DNA from: Lagopus muta | Taxonomy: Eukaryota > Chordata > Aves > Galliformes > Phasianidae | DNA length: 64,000 nt | NCBI RefSeq assembly: GCF_023343835.1 | Contig: NC_064447.1 | Location: 12,677,501 to 12,741,500, forward strand | Direction: 5' to 3' | In this document: piece by piece, positions 1-13,975 of the stretch | How the letters are laid out: the number at the start of each line of letters is the position of its first letter | Numbering within the stretch: position 1 is the stretch's first letter | The notes under the pieces: generated by a model | Seen by the model: only the letters and a program-made list of their open reading frames with translations | The model's database searches: none | What the model was told of the DNA's origin: nothing | Translations under genes and position numbers: made by a program

Positions 1-2077
<2,077 letters not shown>

Positions 2078-3465
2078 GAGATATCCGAGGGGACAGAGAC
2101 ATTGGAGGGGCTTAAATGCAAGGAAGGGGGGACTCTCGAGGCTGTGACAACCTGGTCATGTTGGCATGCTGCAAGGAGGAGAGCCAGGAACTCTACTCGT
2201 AAAGCCAGTTCCTAAAAGGGAAGATGCAATAACCAGGGAAAGGTTAAAATAGTGCCAGCTTCTGACTCATCTCCGAGGTGTTAGGGACTGTGCTCTCTGC
2301 TTCACTGCCAGTCTGGGTGCCAGCCCTGTGCCCGTACCCCTGCTGGGCTCCCAGTGAGCCAGGACCACCCCAGTACTGTTGGGCAGACTGGCCTCCTCAC
2401 CCTGCTCTTACCTCCAAACAGCACCGAGGCCTGACAAAAATGCTTTTCTCAGCACAGTTCTGCTCTAGTTTCTCCTGATTTGGGTAAAAAATGATCTCCA
2501 GGGCCCCAAGGAGAAAAGCAGTGCAGGAAGGTGACTTCAATTCACCTCAAAACCTGGTAAAATTTGAAAGACATCATGCCTTATTTCTATGTTTTCCTCT
2601 CTACTTCCCTTCAAAAAGCCCACAGAGCTGTACAGGAGCCCTTTACCAGGAGGAAGAGCAGCTCATCCTCCTCGGCCTCCAGATGGGGATGCAGCTGCTG
2701 GACCAGATCTCCTGGGATCAGAAGTGGGACCCCTCCTGGACCTCACCGCACGGTCCTGCAGCTGCATTCCTGAAAGCTGCAGTGACAGAGGAGCTTGTTT
2801 ATGTCTGAACCCATTTATCTGCAAGCGGATCAGGAGTTAAAAGGGATTCCAGCTTTCTTATCAGAGCCATTAGGGAACCAGACTGTGACTGGTGGTGGTA
2901 GGAATGCACCGAAAGGGAACGGTCTGTTCCTCCTAACTCCTCTCCATCCCCTGTCCCTACCCTGCATGCAAGAAGCAAGTGCTGCAAGACCAGAATCAGC
3001 GGACGCTGGAGGCCCTGGGGAACTCAGCTGCATTGAGGGCTGTGTGAGCCATTTCCCAGAGCACCACAGCATCCCACCAATCCATCACCCTGCCTGGGCT
3101 CTGTGAAGGCACGTGGGGCTGAGCCACTGAGACAGATTTTCTCTGTCCTGCTAAACTTCCTCTCCAGTTTTATTTTCTTCTATTTCTGTTCCCCTGCTGT
3201 TAATCAGATGATCCCCTTGGGAACTTCTTCGGGCACCAGCCAGCTGTTGGCTGGGGTGGGAGCTGGGCAGTGGAAGGACAGGGGCAAGTCTGGAGCCTTT
3301 GATTTGCAGTCACATGGCAAACAAGCCTATGGGTGAGGCTTATAGCTGTTTTACAGCTCCTAGTATTGTTTTATTCCCTGCTCTTGAGCTGCAAAATGTA
3401 AATTGCAAGAGGAAATTATTTATGATTTTTTTTTCTAATAAACAGCAATTTCTACTATGGGCTGA
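2078..3465 (+). other. TMEM184A: TMEM184A 3' UTR
   Basis: About 1.4 kb of non-coding sequence runs from the TAG stop to just past the first canonical AATAAA on this strand (3437-3442). I saw no earlier AATAAA. The extent is inferred from the signal position. No coding exon or known repeat was recognised in it. Confidence 0.55.
3437..3442 (+). terminator. TMEM184A: AATAAA polyadenylation signal, probable end of TMEM184A
   Basis: A canonical AATAAA sits in a T-rich context about 1.36 kb after the TMEM184A stop codon. It is the best candidate for the 3' end of that transcript. Cleavage would be expected roughly 15-30 bases downstream. Confidence 0.55.
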
Positions 3466-5429
3466 ATGAGCGTTTTCACTTAGCTCAGCGAGCAGAGCCC
3501 GCACTCTGCCTGCTCCTGCTCTAATGCTGATGCTCTTAAGCTGCACGTCCTCCCTGCCCCTTGGTGCTGGCCCAGCAGAAATACCTGCACACACAGCATC
3601 CTCCACACTCCGACGTTCCCACAGGGCTCGCGCTCATCCCTCTCCCTCCACAAGCAGTGTGTCCCCCCCATGCACTGCACCTCCTCCAAAGCTGTGGATG
3701 CAGCAGTTCCGAGCTGCTGGGTCCTCTGCAGCCGAGCCAAGCCCAGCAGCAACAACACAAATCTATGTATTATTATCAGAAGTATTTTATCATACTGGAA
3801 ACGTGGAGCCAACACAGGCAGGCTATGGCTGAGCCAGTCTTGCAAGCCCTCTGCTCTGGAGATCTGCTGCCTGTACCTGCCCAGCCCGTGAGGTTGCTGT
3901 GTTTTGTGTCAGCTGGCCTGTAAATGAGAGCCGAGCAATTGGCACGTCCAGGGAGCTGCCACCAACAAGGCTTGACTTGGGTGCAAGCCTGACAGGGAAG
4001 CAGGACCACATCTCAGCAAACATCTCCATCTTCTGAGCCCCTCTGTGCTGCAGCTGCAGGGACAGAAGCAGCTTCACCCCCTGGGTGAGGACAGACTGTG
4101 AGGTGATGATGGGGCATCTGCCAGCGTGCTCGTGGGATGCAGACTGGCATAAGAACACAGCAAGAAGCGCGGCTGTACTTCATTGCACAAATGATCAACT
4201 CCAGCACATAATGGGCTGCATTCATTGCTCTTGCCAGCAGGTGCAATTCCCACTGCAGACGGTAACAACTGCCTATTTATGTCAAGTCCTGATTACTGTA
4301 TTATATGTAAAACAGGTCTTTCTCACAAGCAAAACACTGAGGGGAAAAAAAAAGCACCAAACCAGCTGTGGCGCACCCAAGCCTGCAGAACGATGCTGGC
4401 CCCAAGGAGTGCACTGCTATGGCCTGGGCCCTCAGCTTGCAAGGCTCAGAGCTCAGAACGCCCCAACGGGTGCCGAAATACCAACGGTGTCCTTGGCAGA
4501 ACGTGTCCTCCAGCATGGTGCTGCTCCATCCCAGGGATGGGCACGATGTCCCACCTCCCTCTGCCATCACCAGCTTCTCGCTGTCCTCTCCATGGGCAGG
4601 AGCTGAAGCAGGGGACGGTGACCTTCACAAGCTTGCTCCTCACAGCACCAGCAATCCCCTGGCTCGCCCTGCATCCCCACTCCATGCCCAGGAGCCAGGT
4701 GAGGAGGCAGCCAGCCCCACCTGTAGCACCGCACGTCACCAGTCCCACTGCTCATCCATACACTGCCCTCCTTCTGTCATTGGCCACCTCTATGCGACAC
4801 GCTGCCTTGGCCCAGCGCAGTGCACGTTTCCCCCTTTTTAGCTGCCCCTAGAAACAAGGGCTGCCCATGGAAGGGGATCAAAGCCCAGGCGGTTCCCAGC
4901 TCTGCCACTGCTTTAAAGCTTGGACGAAGCGACAGGGCAAAAGAGAACGATGAAATATCGATCGAAGGAATTAAAGCTGTTTATTCACCAGCAGTTGCAC
5001 AGGAAGCAACTGAGGGATATTTCATAACTCCACGGCGAGGGGAGCGGCTCCCTCCAGCACCGTGACCTGTTTCACAGCACGAGGTCTCCAAGCCAAGTCC
5101 CACGGGGCGCTCCCAGCACCGCCACCGCGGCAGCTCCCACGTGCTCTGGGCAGAGAGCACAAACACACACCAGGAAACACGATAAGCGTGAGCCCTGGGG
5201 GAGCAGCAGCTCGGACCAGAGCACGGCCCAAACACATGGGAACAGCAGCACAGCGGGGCTGGGAAGCAGTCAGGCTCAGGCGCTTGCAGGAGCATCCACG
5301 CTCAGCCTGCGTCCCAAAACCACCGCAGCCAGCTGCTCAAGGTGACGAGCAAGGAAAACGCCCCTGAAAATCAATGTGAGCTCCAAAACGCTGACCATAC
5401 ACCAGGGCAAGTCTGAAACCAGAAAATGC
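3466..5429. other. Intergenic space between convergent TMEM184A and MAFK
   Basis: I see no exon, RNA gene or known repeat. The open frames here lack family resemblance and splice context. A TTTATT at 4980-4985 (AATAAA on the minus strand) could be a more distal MAFK polyadenylation signal, which would extend the MAFK 3' UTR into this stretch. Confidence 0.5.
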
Positions 5430-5435
5430 TTTATT
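5430..5435 (-). terminator. MAFK: Candidate MAFK polyadenylation signal
   Basis: TTTATT on the plus strand reads AATAAA on the minus strand. Another copy lies at 5577-5582, and a more distal one at 4980-4985. Which is used cannot be decided from sequence alone. Confidence 0.4.
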
Positions 5436-8400
5436 GGAAAGGTACAAAAAAACCAGTCACTGCAGCTAAATTTACAGCAATAAATTACGTTGTGGCTGTC
5501 AAGAGAAAGTAATGGACACATACACAGGGCTACTCGCCTTACAAACAGGAATCCACATTGCTTGGTATATCAATAATTTATTTTATAATAAAAAAGCAGC
5601 ACAAAAATAAATATTGAAATGAAATTACTGAGTAACCACAGAGGATAGAATGAGCTGGTGATAAAAAAAAAAAAACCAAAAAAAAAAAACCAACTTAAAA
5701 CAGAAGACTTCTATCATTAAAAAAATGAAAGCAAGTATCCACCATCTACGGAAACACCCCAGCAGACTGAAATACAGACGAAGGAAAACAAATCCACGTT
5801 ACAAAAGTTTTTCGGTTTTTTTTTTGTTTTTTTTTTCCTTTTTGTTTGTTTCTTTGTCTTAAATAAAAACAATCATGACAACAAAGTTTAAATGATTTGA
5901 GAGAGGAAGAAATAAAATAAAATAAATGCCACTTTCTCCTCCTCCCCGGGTCCGAGCCGTGCCGCAGCCCAGCCCTGCTGCGCTGTCAGCCGGGGCACCG
6001 CGGTCTCCTCCGTCAGATGGCAGAGCTGGGCGAGAGCTGAGATGCTGACTTGCTGTGGGGGGGGGGTCTGAAGGTGCCCTGGAGGGAAAGGTTTCCCCAC
6101 TGCCACTGGAGAGCTCAGCAAAGACACCTAAGAGACCAAGGATGTCGCTCCCGGCGCTGCCCCAAGGTACCCGGGTGGATGCGTCAGGCCGTTTCCAGCA
6201 TCCCAAGGTACCCACATCGTGCTGCAGAGGGGGAAGAAAGGCCCGGGGGAAGAGCATCCCAGCGCTCGGCCTCAGTGCCCCTGCACCTCGGGGAACAAGG
6301 AGGGGCAGAGAAGGGAGCCCAGCATCCGAAATACCGCAGCGAATGGAGGCGGCAGGGAGCGCCCGGTGACCCCGCAGCAGCAGCCGGCTCCCTGCGCCAC
6401 ACTCAGCCTGGGTTCAGGCTTGCAAGGGCAGGACGGAGAGAAACGAAACAGAATAACAACAACAACAAAAAGAAACGAACGGAAACAAACCAAACCCCAG
6501 AGGAATGCAATGCGACAACCCCAAGCTGGAGGGCCCTCCGGGGCGGAGGGTGGAGGAGTTGGGTCTCCATGGTGGTCAACAGCTTTCGGGTCATTCCTCC
6601 CTCCACGTTACCTTGCAATTCTGATCCCTCTGTGGAAGTTTAGCCAGGACATTTCATTCCCCTCCAGGTCACCACCCAGGGAGGGAGCCCTGGACCGGCG
6701 ATTTCTTTTAATAAAGATTTACAGTATCAAACTTGGAAAAAAAATTATCTTTTTTTTTTTCTTTTTTTACGAAAAATCTGTACGATAAAATGTATATAAT
6801 TATATATTTATATATATATTTCTCTCTCTTTAAATATTTCCACGTGGTCCTTATGGATATCCAATATGGATTACCTACCATGGCTATGGTATCAACAGCT
6901 TTAACAACACCCAGGCCTCTTGTTCTTAACCGAGTGACCAGAGATTGAAGTGCCTACCAGCACCAAACTAGCAATCACTTGGACAAGCCTTTGGCACCCT
7001 TCTAAGAACTGGAAAAAACAAACAAAAAAAAAAAAACAAGAAATACTTGGCCACAAGGGAAGCGCCACATCTTAAAGATATGTTTCTCAACAGCAAGAAG
7101 ACCCCACGGAACAAAGCTCAACCTCCATCCCCCTCCGTGTCGCTGGTCTGATTTCCCTGGCAGGGGCCAAGGGCAGCCCGAGGGTGTTCCTATCAAGCCA
7201 GGAATGTTATGGAGCTCTGGAGCTGTTCTAAAGACTGGAAGCATTTGGGCATTTACAAGTCAACTGGCCTTTTTTTCGTTAAAGTTTTCATTTAAAGCCC
7301 CAACAGTGCCAGGAGTCTCCATTTTTGCCTGTTTTCGGAGGCACCTGTAAGGTCTGGGAAAGTTTCCAATGTTTGTGAGCTGGAGAACATGAGAGGACCA
7401 GGAAATGACAGTAACATTTTTCTCTTCCTCAGCTTCTGCTGTGGGAGTCAATAACTGGTACTGATACACAGGACATCAATCTGCCCGTTAGGAGATAGGG
7501 AGGGAGTGGAGGAGAAATGAGGTAACGCTAAGTGTCATCCAAACTCTGCGCCTTGGAAAATCACTTGAAGGAAACTCCCTGCTCCCCTCCGGCACGCGCG
7601 GCTCTGGCAGGGGTAAGAAGCCTTCGGGAGGAGGCTCACCTGCCCCTTCCCAGCTCTGTAAGGTCATGAGCACAGGTGTCGAGGACTGAACAAGAACCGA
7701 GGCTGAGGCTCCTCTTTTCATTAACCTATTTCACAAAGGACCCTCTCTTGGGAATCCAGAGACTCCAATGACAAGGTGGGAAGAAAAAAAAAGAAGAAAA
7801 AGCAAGCTAACTTCTTCCAAAGGCAAAGAGGGCTCCACTGGAAGCCTACCAACGTACTGCCCCCAAACAACGGATCGCACAGGGCGGATGCCAGCATTCT
7901 GTCTCCTCTGCGACAGCGGCGGCGCTCGATTAGCTCTCTTTCAGTCCAAAACACTGGTGAACTGCCCGCCATCTCTGGCTTCTATTGCAGAGCCCAAGTC
8001 CTCCAAGCTCTGCTCCTCACCTCATCCATCAGCAGTCTCATTCTCTTCTCACCTGCACGACAACAGGCATCGTCCATCCCACAAGTCTCTGCCCTGCAAA
8101 ACTCACAGGCCCTTTTTCTTTCCTACTTCAAACAGAAAATTAAAAATAAAACACAACAGAACACACGAACACCAACATAGCTATTTTTCTTTACAGTGAC
8201 CTGGACACATTCATCTTTTCAGCGCTGCTGTGTGACAGCAGAATTCCTCCTCTTGGCTTCCCACTTCCTGCCCATCGCCGGGCCAGAAATCCCTCTCCCA
8301 AACCACTGCTCAGAGCCACACGCACGACTTCTTGGTGCCAACTCTTCCATTCCCTACACACACGGATTTCCACCCTGCCCTCTGCGTGTCTCCTGGGGCA

Positions 8401-9731
8401 GTTCACACACTCCCAAGAGGAAGCGTCAAGTTTCGGGCTCGCATCCACGCAGGTTGTCTGAATACTGCAGAACGGACTCGTGCAGCTCCCAGCCAACCTC
8501 CCCATGACCCTTCCCTGGTCAAACAGAGCCCAGTGAGCCCAGCCCTGCAGCCAGGATGCTCACCTACCGACGCTTCCACCAAGGAGGAGGCTCTAACTCC
8601 TCCTGTCTGTGCTATGGCCCTCTAGTTACACTTCAGTGCTTCTAAAACATCCTTCCCAAACCTTCTGCACAAACCCTTTCTCACAGTGCTGATCCCAGCA
8701 GAACAGCCCCTCTGCCTTGCAGTCAGTTCTGCCTCCATCTGGTAATACTTCCAGCCTTTTTTCTTCCTCGCCTCCCCTTCTCCTCCCCACCACACTGCTC
8801 TTCACAGCATCTACCGTGCCTCCTTCCCTTAAGCTGCAGGGAATCCAGAAAAAAAATAAAATAAGCCGCTATTTCAAGACTGTGGATCATTTGGAAGAAA
8901 TACACTGCATAAATAGACCCAATTCACAGGACACCTTAGGGAAGGAGCTATTGGGAAACATGGGCTTGGAATAAAGGAGGCTGCAATGTAGTTTTTCACA
9001 GGCCACACAGGTCGTGAGGCGTATTAAAATATGTAAAATATATATTTTTCCATATTTTAACAGCATGGATTGAAAACAAAAGGTTATTCCTAGTGGGTGT
9101 GGTCAGACCCAAGCGTTAATCTCCGTCATCCTCCCCCTCCCATCCACTCGCAGCAGGATGAGATTCAAACCAAAATGCCTGTTTCCCTGCCCTCGGAACA
9201 GCAGATGGAAGTGGGGAGGAAAGGGGAGACCCTTCTGACAAGGAGTAGGATGCCACTAAAGGAAACTCTTTTCCATACATTCATCTCACACGATGATTTC
9301 TACGGTCCATCTGTTTCCTGGCTCTTGAGCATCATTCACGAAGGCTCTGGAGGCTCCTCAGGTATCTTCTCCCAGCTGGAACGCTGCTCACGGCTGCGAG
9401 GGGCTCAAGGAGGCAGGGACAAGGAAGTAGATCTTGCAACTTGTACTGCAGACAGAGCTCAAATCCTGGACACGAGGGGTTGATGGAGCCACCGAGTCCA
9501 GAGAGAAGCAGCCAGTTAAGTTCCCTTTGTAGGTATTTTTTCTTTTCTATTTTCTTCCTTACTTACTTTATTTATTTAATTTTTTTTTTCTTTCAATTTT
9601 TTTTTTTTTTTTGCACTTTTGGAAGAGAGTTGTTAAGATGCCAATTCTTGACGTGACCAAGAACTCCGGAACAATGCATAAGAGCCTCCTCCCCCCCCTC
9701 TGAAAGGCCGCTAGTTCCCCCACCGAGGGCA
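5430..9731 (-). other. MAFK: MAFK 3' UTR (long, AU-rich)
   Basis: The sequence downstream of the MAFK stop on the minus strand has no coding exon for over 4 kb. Minus-strand AATAAA signals lie at 5577-5582 and 5430-5435 (read as TTTATT on the plus strand). Several AT-rich blocks (about 5570-5720, 6720-6840, 9020-9060) and long A or T tracts (5661-5695, 5811-5850, 9570-9612) are present. Read as RNA, the blocks contain UAUUUAU and AUUUA-type motifs typical of unstable messages. The extent is inferred; the signal actually used is unknown. Confidence 0.5.
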
Positions 9732-11505
9732 CTAGGACGCTGCTGAGAACGGCACGGAACTGGATGAGATTTCAGCTGATTTCACGATGGTGATGACACT
9801 GGTGGTGGCAACTTTGGTCGGGGTGATAGGCCCTCGCGCCACAGTACGAGCAAAGGTCTGGAGTGCTTCGTACTTGGAGCGCAAGGCGTCCAGCTCTAGC
9901 TTCATGCTGCTGTTTTCTCTGGCCAGCTTCTCCACCTCTTGCTGCAGCTCAACCCGCTGCCTCTCCAGCTCCTCTTTCTGAGTCACGCGCTTGATGCGGC
10001 AGCTGGCGGCGTAGCCCCGGTTCTTCAGCGTGCGCCTCCGCTGCTTCAGACGGATGACCTCCTCTTTGGTGAGACCCCGCAGGTGCTGGTTCAGCTCCCG
10101 TACGGACATTGACACGAGTTCATCATCGCTCAGCACTGGGGCATTCTCTCCCGACTCCTCCTTTACCTGCAAACACCAACGGCACAGGGGTAGCGGTGGC
10201 CCTGCAGGACAGGCTGATGGGGACAGCAGAGGCTTTCCCTCAGCACCCTACTGGAAATGCCCCAAAGCACTTCACAGAGCCTGTGCTCCACTCAGACACT
10301 GCCACGGTGGGGTGATGCACGGCAGAGATGCAAGCACTGCCCCCAGCTGGGTTCAGGTCACCCTCTCAAGACAAGGACAGCAATGAGCCTTATAGGAGCA
10401 CAGAATCACAGAATGGCCTGGGTTGAAAAGGAGCACAGCGCTCATCCAGTTCCAACCCCCTGCTGTGTGCAGGTCGCCAACCAGCAGCCCAGGCTGCCCA
10501 GAGCCACATCCAGCCTGGCCTTGAATGCCTGCAGGGATGGGGCATCCACAGCCTCCTTGGGCAACCTGTGCCAGTGCCTCACCACCCTGTGTGTGAAACT
10601 TACTCTGAACTGAACAGTGACATTTTTAAGGAAACAAAAGGACACGGAAGTCTTTTGCATTCCTTTGTCAGGAATTCACACTGAATCCCACAGGGGACAC
10701 CTTTTATCAGCACCGTGCTGGCACACCAGTGCAGCAGTCTCACAAGCAGAATAGCCACTTGTGTGCAGGGTTTCCTTCCACATTTTGTGGCTTTTCACTG
10801 AACACTGCTCATCTGAGTGTTGAACAAAACCAAGCCTGCTTGGCTTCACTTGGCCTGACTTGGTTGTCCTGACTCTGAAGGCACACAAGAGAAATACCAA
10901 GGGCTGGTGCTTTTCTCTGAAGAATGTCTGCTACCACGGCTATCTTCAGAACCTTTTAGACACTATTATTCTATCTCTTCACAGACTGTAGATACCTGGA
11001 ACGAACTGCCAGGACACAAGAAAAACTACAGCAGAGCATGAACAATGCACATGTGGTCCACCATACAGCAGCTGTACCCAAAGTATTTGCTGTCTGCTGG
11101 ATCTGTGAGAAAAACAGGTGGGAGCTTCCTCTCCTCAGTGCCTGAGAGCAGAAGTGCTGCACTGTCAGGCCTGGAGCACTGCTTTCAGGATGCTGCCAGC
11201 AGCCAGAGGTCTCTGGGCCAGCAGATGGGATGATCTGGCCCTATGCTCTTGCAGAGAACTCAGACTTCTAAGCACAACCAAACATTCTTCTACCTATCTC
11301 CCTAAGAACTTCTCTGCAGATAATAAGAAATTATATTAGTGCCCATCTGTGGGAGCCTCACAGAAGAAGAAAAGAAGAGGCATGCCATGTACGACAGTCA
11401 CCGTGTGGAGCACGGCTCTGCGGCAGCCTGCCCCAAAAGCCAGCATCCCCAGCACGGCCTCTCCCCTACCTTTAATGCCTTGTTCGGTTTGGGATTAGTC
11501 GTCAT
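9732..11505 (-). CDS. MAFK: MAFK, small Maf bZIP transcription factor (complete, two coding exons)
   Basis: Small Maf protein that lacks a transactivation domain. It forms repressive homodimers, or heterodimers with NF-E2 p45, NRF and BACH proteins, on MARE/antioxidant elements in the nucleus. Coding exon one is 11470-11505 (ATG at 11505, 12 codons, ending ALK). Exon two is 9732-10166 (144 codons plus TAG). Together they give 156 aa, the usual length of MafK. The extended homology region spans about residues 24-50. The basic region is residues 51-76 and contains the Maf signature NRGYAASCR at 61-69. Leucine-zipper positions are L79, L86, L93, M100 and L107. The intron falls directly before V13, so the VKEE sumoylation motif (K14) is encoded wholly by exon two. 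The start is fixed by the conserved MTTNPKPN leader and an in-frame donor. MAFG and MAFF are alternatives, but this C-terminus ([13 protein letters not shown]) and the synteny fit MAFK. Confidence 0.97.
10167..11469 (-). other. MAFK: MAFK intron between the two coding exons
   Basis: This 1.3 kb intron has a GT donor at 11469-11468 and an AG acceptor next to 10166 on the minus strand. It holds one CR1 fragment (about 10398-10612). I see nothing else identifiable. Confidence 0.8.
10398..10612 (-). repeat. CR1 LINE 3' fragment
   Basis: The left edge carries the repeated octamer CACAGAAT, the reverse complement of the CR1 3' end ATTCTGTG. It is followed by the familiar CR1 tail (GTTCCAACCCCCTGC, AGGCTGCCCAGAGCCACATC). 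The element is 5'-truncated and lies within the MAFK intron in the same orientation as MAFK. Confidence 0.9.
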
Positions 11506-11549
11506 AACCTGAGCACAGTCTTCTGGACAAAACCGCTCAGAAATTGCAA
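11506..11549 (-). other. MAFK: MAFK 5' UTR part of coding exon
   Basis: Upstream of the ATG at 11505, the minus strand shows a pyrimidine-rich tract and TTTTCCAG acceptor ending next to 11549. So 44 bases of 5' UTR lie in this exon, and the rest comes from one or more distant non-coding first exons. Confidence 0.75.
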
Positions 11550-12179
11550 CTGGAAAACACAAAACAAGATTTTTGAGTTAGACGAATCTCGGACGTGAAG
11601 GCAGGTTAACAGAACAGCAGTCCTGAACCCCAGCTTCAAAACCCCACCAAAGGAAATAAAACCACACAAGGAAGGATTCAGAGATCAGTCCACCCCATAT
11701 AGGTCTAAGAAAGAAAAATCTGTACGGATAATCACGTTGCTGCTTAATGCTCAAGCCCTCATATTTTGTTTTTAAGCACACTGAGGACAGGGCAGGGAGG
11801 AAAGGACGTGGCTCACACCGCAGCCATGCAGGCAGCCATGCACTGCCCAGGCCCCACTGTCTCACCTCCCTCCAGAGGCATCCAGACACTCCGGACGCCC
11901 TATTAGGGACTGATTGAAGAGTTAACTCCGCTCATAAAAGGCACCGAAAAGCCACAAGACAACAACTCCATTCTCATTTCGATGCTTATTAACCCAGCTT
12001 GACACTGAATCAGCAAGACAGAAATAAGCTGCCTGGTTTGTCACCTGCTCCCAGCACCATCCCCACCCAGCGCTCCCAGAAAACCCAAACACCAGAAACA
12101 AAAGCCCCCCGTGATGACAAAGCAGGCAGCAGCTCTGCACTCCTGCCGCTGACGATGCTCACAGCCCAGCAGCCTGATG

Positions 12180-12560
12180 CTGTCTGGCGAGGCGGGCGCG
12201 TGTCCACCGACAGCATCCTCCGCCAAGGCGCTGCCCTTCACGCTCACCTTAGCCGAGGACAACACCCAGCCGCAGCTCAACGTCCCCCCCCTAAAACCAT
12301 CACCCTACAGCACCGCGGCACAGCAGGCACCGGGGTACCTACCCCGGGAAGGGTGGGCTCAGCCCTTCCACCATCACCGCCTCCGCCCGTCTCTCCCAGC
12401 CGGCGGGGCTCCACGCCGCGCCGGTCCGCCCCGACGCGCGGCTCCGAGGGCTGCGCAGCCGGCGGCACCGCGTCTGTCTGCCGGAGTCCTCTCCTTCTCT
12501 CTCCCCCTCTCCCCACCCCTACCCAGCCGGGCCCAAACCCTCCCCATTTTCACGTCTGCA
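12180..12560 (-). promoter_or_regulatory. MAFK: Candidate internal MAFK promoter / alternative first exon
   Basis: A CpG-rich block sits inside the MAFK first intron. On the minus strand there are strong splice-donor matches, AAG|GTGAGC with last exonic base 12248 and CGGG|GTAGGT with last exonic base 12343. Either could end a non-coding first exon that splices to the acceptor at 11549/11550. Mouse Mafk is known to use two alternative first exons with different tissue specificity, which makes this reading plausible. The start site is not visible. Confidence 0.4.
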
Positions 12561-12630
12561 TCGTGTCACACATCCTAATCATTCATGAAAAATCCAGCCA
12601 AAGCATCCCAAGCATGATTCCCGTCTGATA

Positions 12631-12685
12631 GTTGCCATGGTGACCTTGGGAAAGTAGCCAACCCCGAGACAGTCGTCATGGCAAC
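12631..12685. promoter_or_regulatory. Pair of X-box (RFX-type) palindromes
   Basis: GTTGCCATGGTGAC at 12631-12644 and GTCGTCATGGCAAC at 12672-12685 are both near matches to the imperfect inverted-repeat X-box bound by RFX factors (GTNRCC, short spacer, RGYAAC). They lie 27 bases apart, just upstream, in minus-strand terms, of the internal CpG block. Binding is inferred from motif only. Confidence 0.35.
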
Positions 12686-13872
12686 AGAGAAGCCCAAAAG
12701 CAATAATGACTTCAGGTCATGTCTGTGCAAAGACATCACCAAGTCGGCGGAGAGTAAACAAACTCATTCATAGCTGCGAACGGGGGGCGGAGGGAGCGGG
12801 GTGCCAAGGTGGGCAGCGAGGCTGCAGGAAACCACCCCGGCTGTCGGGGTGTGCATTTCGGTTCCTCCTCTTCTGCAGCACGAGACAGCCCAGTGTCACA
12901 CAGCTGCCAGAGGGCCAAGGACAGCCACGCTCCCCAGTCTTGCTCTGTGATGAATGGAGCTCGGAGCAACCAGCACGCAGCACCTCCCTGAGCCCAGCTC
13001 TGCTCTCCTCCCCGCACGCGGCTCCAGCAGCCCCTCCGATGGCACCAATCCCCGCAGACCCCACAGACCCCTCCATCGCCTGGCACCTCACTGACCTGCA
13101 CCAGGCTTTGCCTTCACACCTCAGCGCTGCCCTCCGCCCGTCCTCCTCCTCCTCATCCCTTCCCCTCCGCCGCCCACCCCCATGTCCAGGCAGGCACGGA
13201 GGAGGAAGGAAAAGCTCGGACGGCCGAGGGGAGCCGAGCGCTGCCAGTGCGTAAAGGAAGCGGCCGGCAGCCCCCTCCCTGCACGCCGCGCAGGCACTTG
13301 GTGCCATAGTTATGCAGTGAGTCACCAGCTGTTTACAGAGCACAGCTCGCATTCCCACAGCATCAGGAACTCTTCCTCCCCTCGGTATCCCCCCCCTCCT
13401 CCCTTCGCCGCCCCCAGGCCCTACAAGGATGGGGTGCGATGGGGTGCGCGGCGCGGCCGGAAAAGGGAAGGCTGAAGTGGGGCGGCTGCACAGAATGGCC
13501 TTTGATCTGCGCCCAGCGGGGCTTCAAAGCACCGACGGAAAAACTGAATGGGGCGTGAGGCGACGGAGAGATGCAGCGCACCGTGGAACAGAAGCGGGCA
13601 GAGGTGGGAGCCCAGCGCTGGGGCGGCCATTCTGCCACCTGCCACCCCGTGACATCAGAGCAGCGCTGCAGAGCAAGGCCTCGTCCTGCACAGCACTGCG
13701 GACAGACCCGACACCATGCTGTGCCGTGTGCCAGAGCTGCTGCTGGCACCAGGGCTGGAAGGCGGCTGGGCACGGTGGGAATGGCTCTCTTCAAACATGG
13801 ACAGGAGTGCGTGCCACCTGCGGCTGGTGGAGCTGCTGGTGTGTGCTCCTGACATGGAACTAGGGGATGTAC

Positions 13873-13975
13873 CAAGCTGTAGGAACCCACATGGATCACT
13901 GAGTCCAACTCCCAGCTCCACACAGGGCCTCTCAAACCCAACCCCTACAGCTGACAGCAGTGTCCCAGTGCGCCC
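13873..13975 (-). repeat. Degraded CR1 LINE fragment
   Basis: The phrases ATCACTGAGTCCAACTCCC and CTCCACACAGGGCC, followed by a stretch ending near CAGTGTCCCAGTGC, resemble the antisense CR1 3' region. It is short and diverged, so confidence is moderate. Confidence 0.5.
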
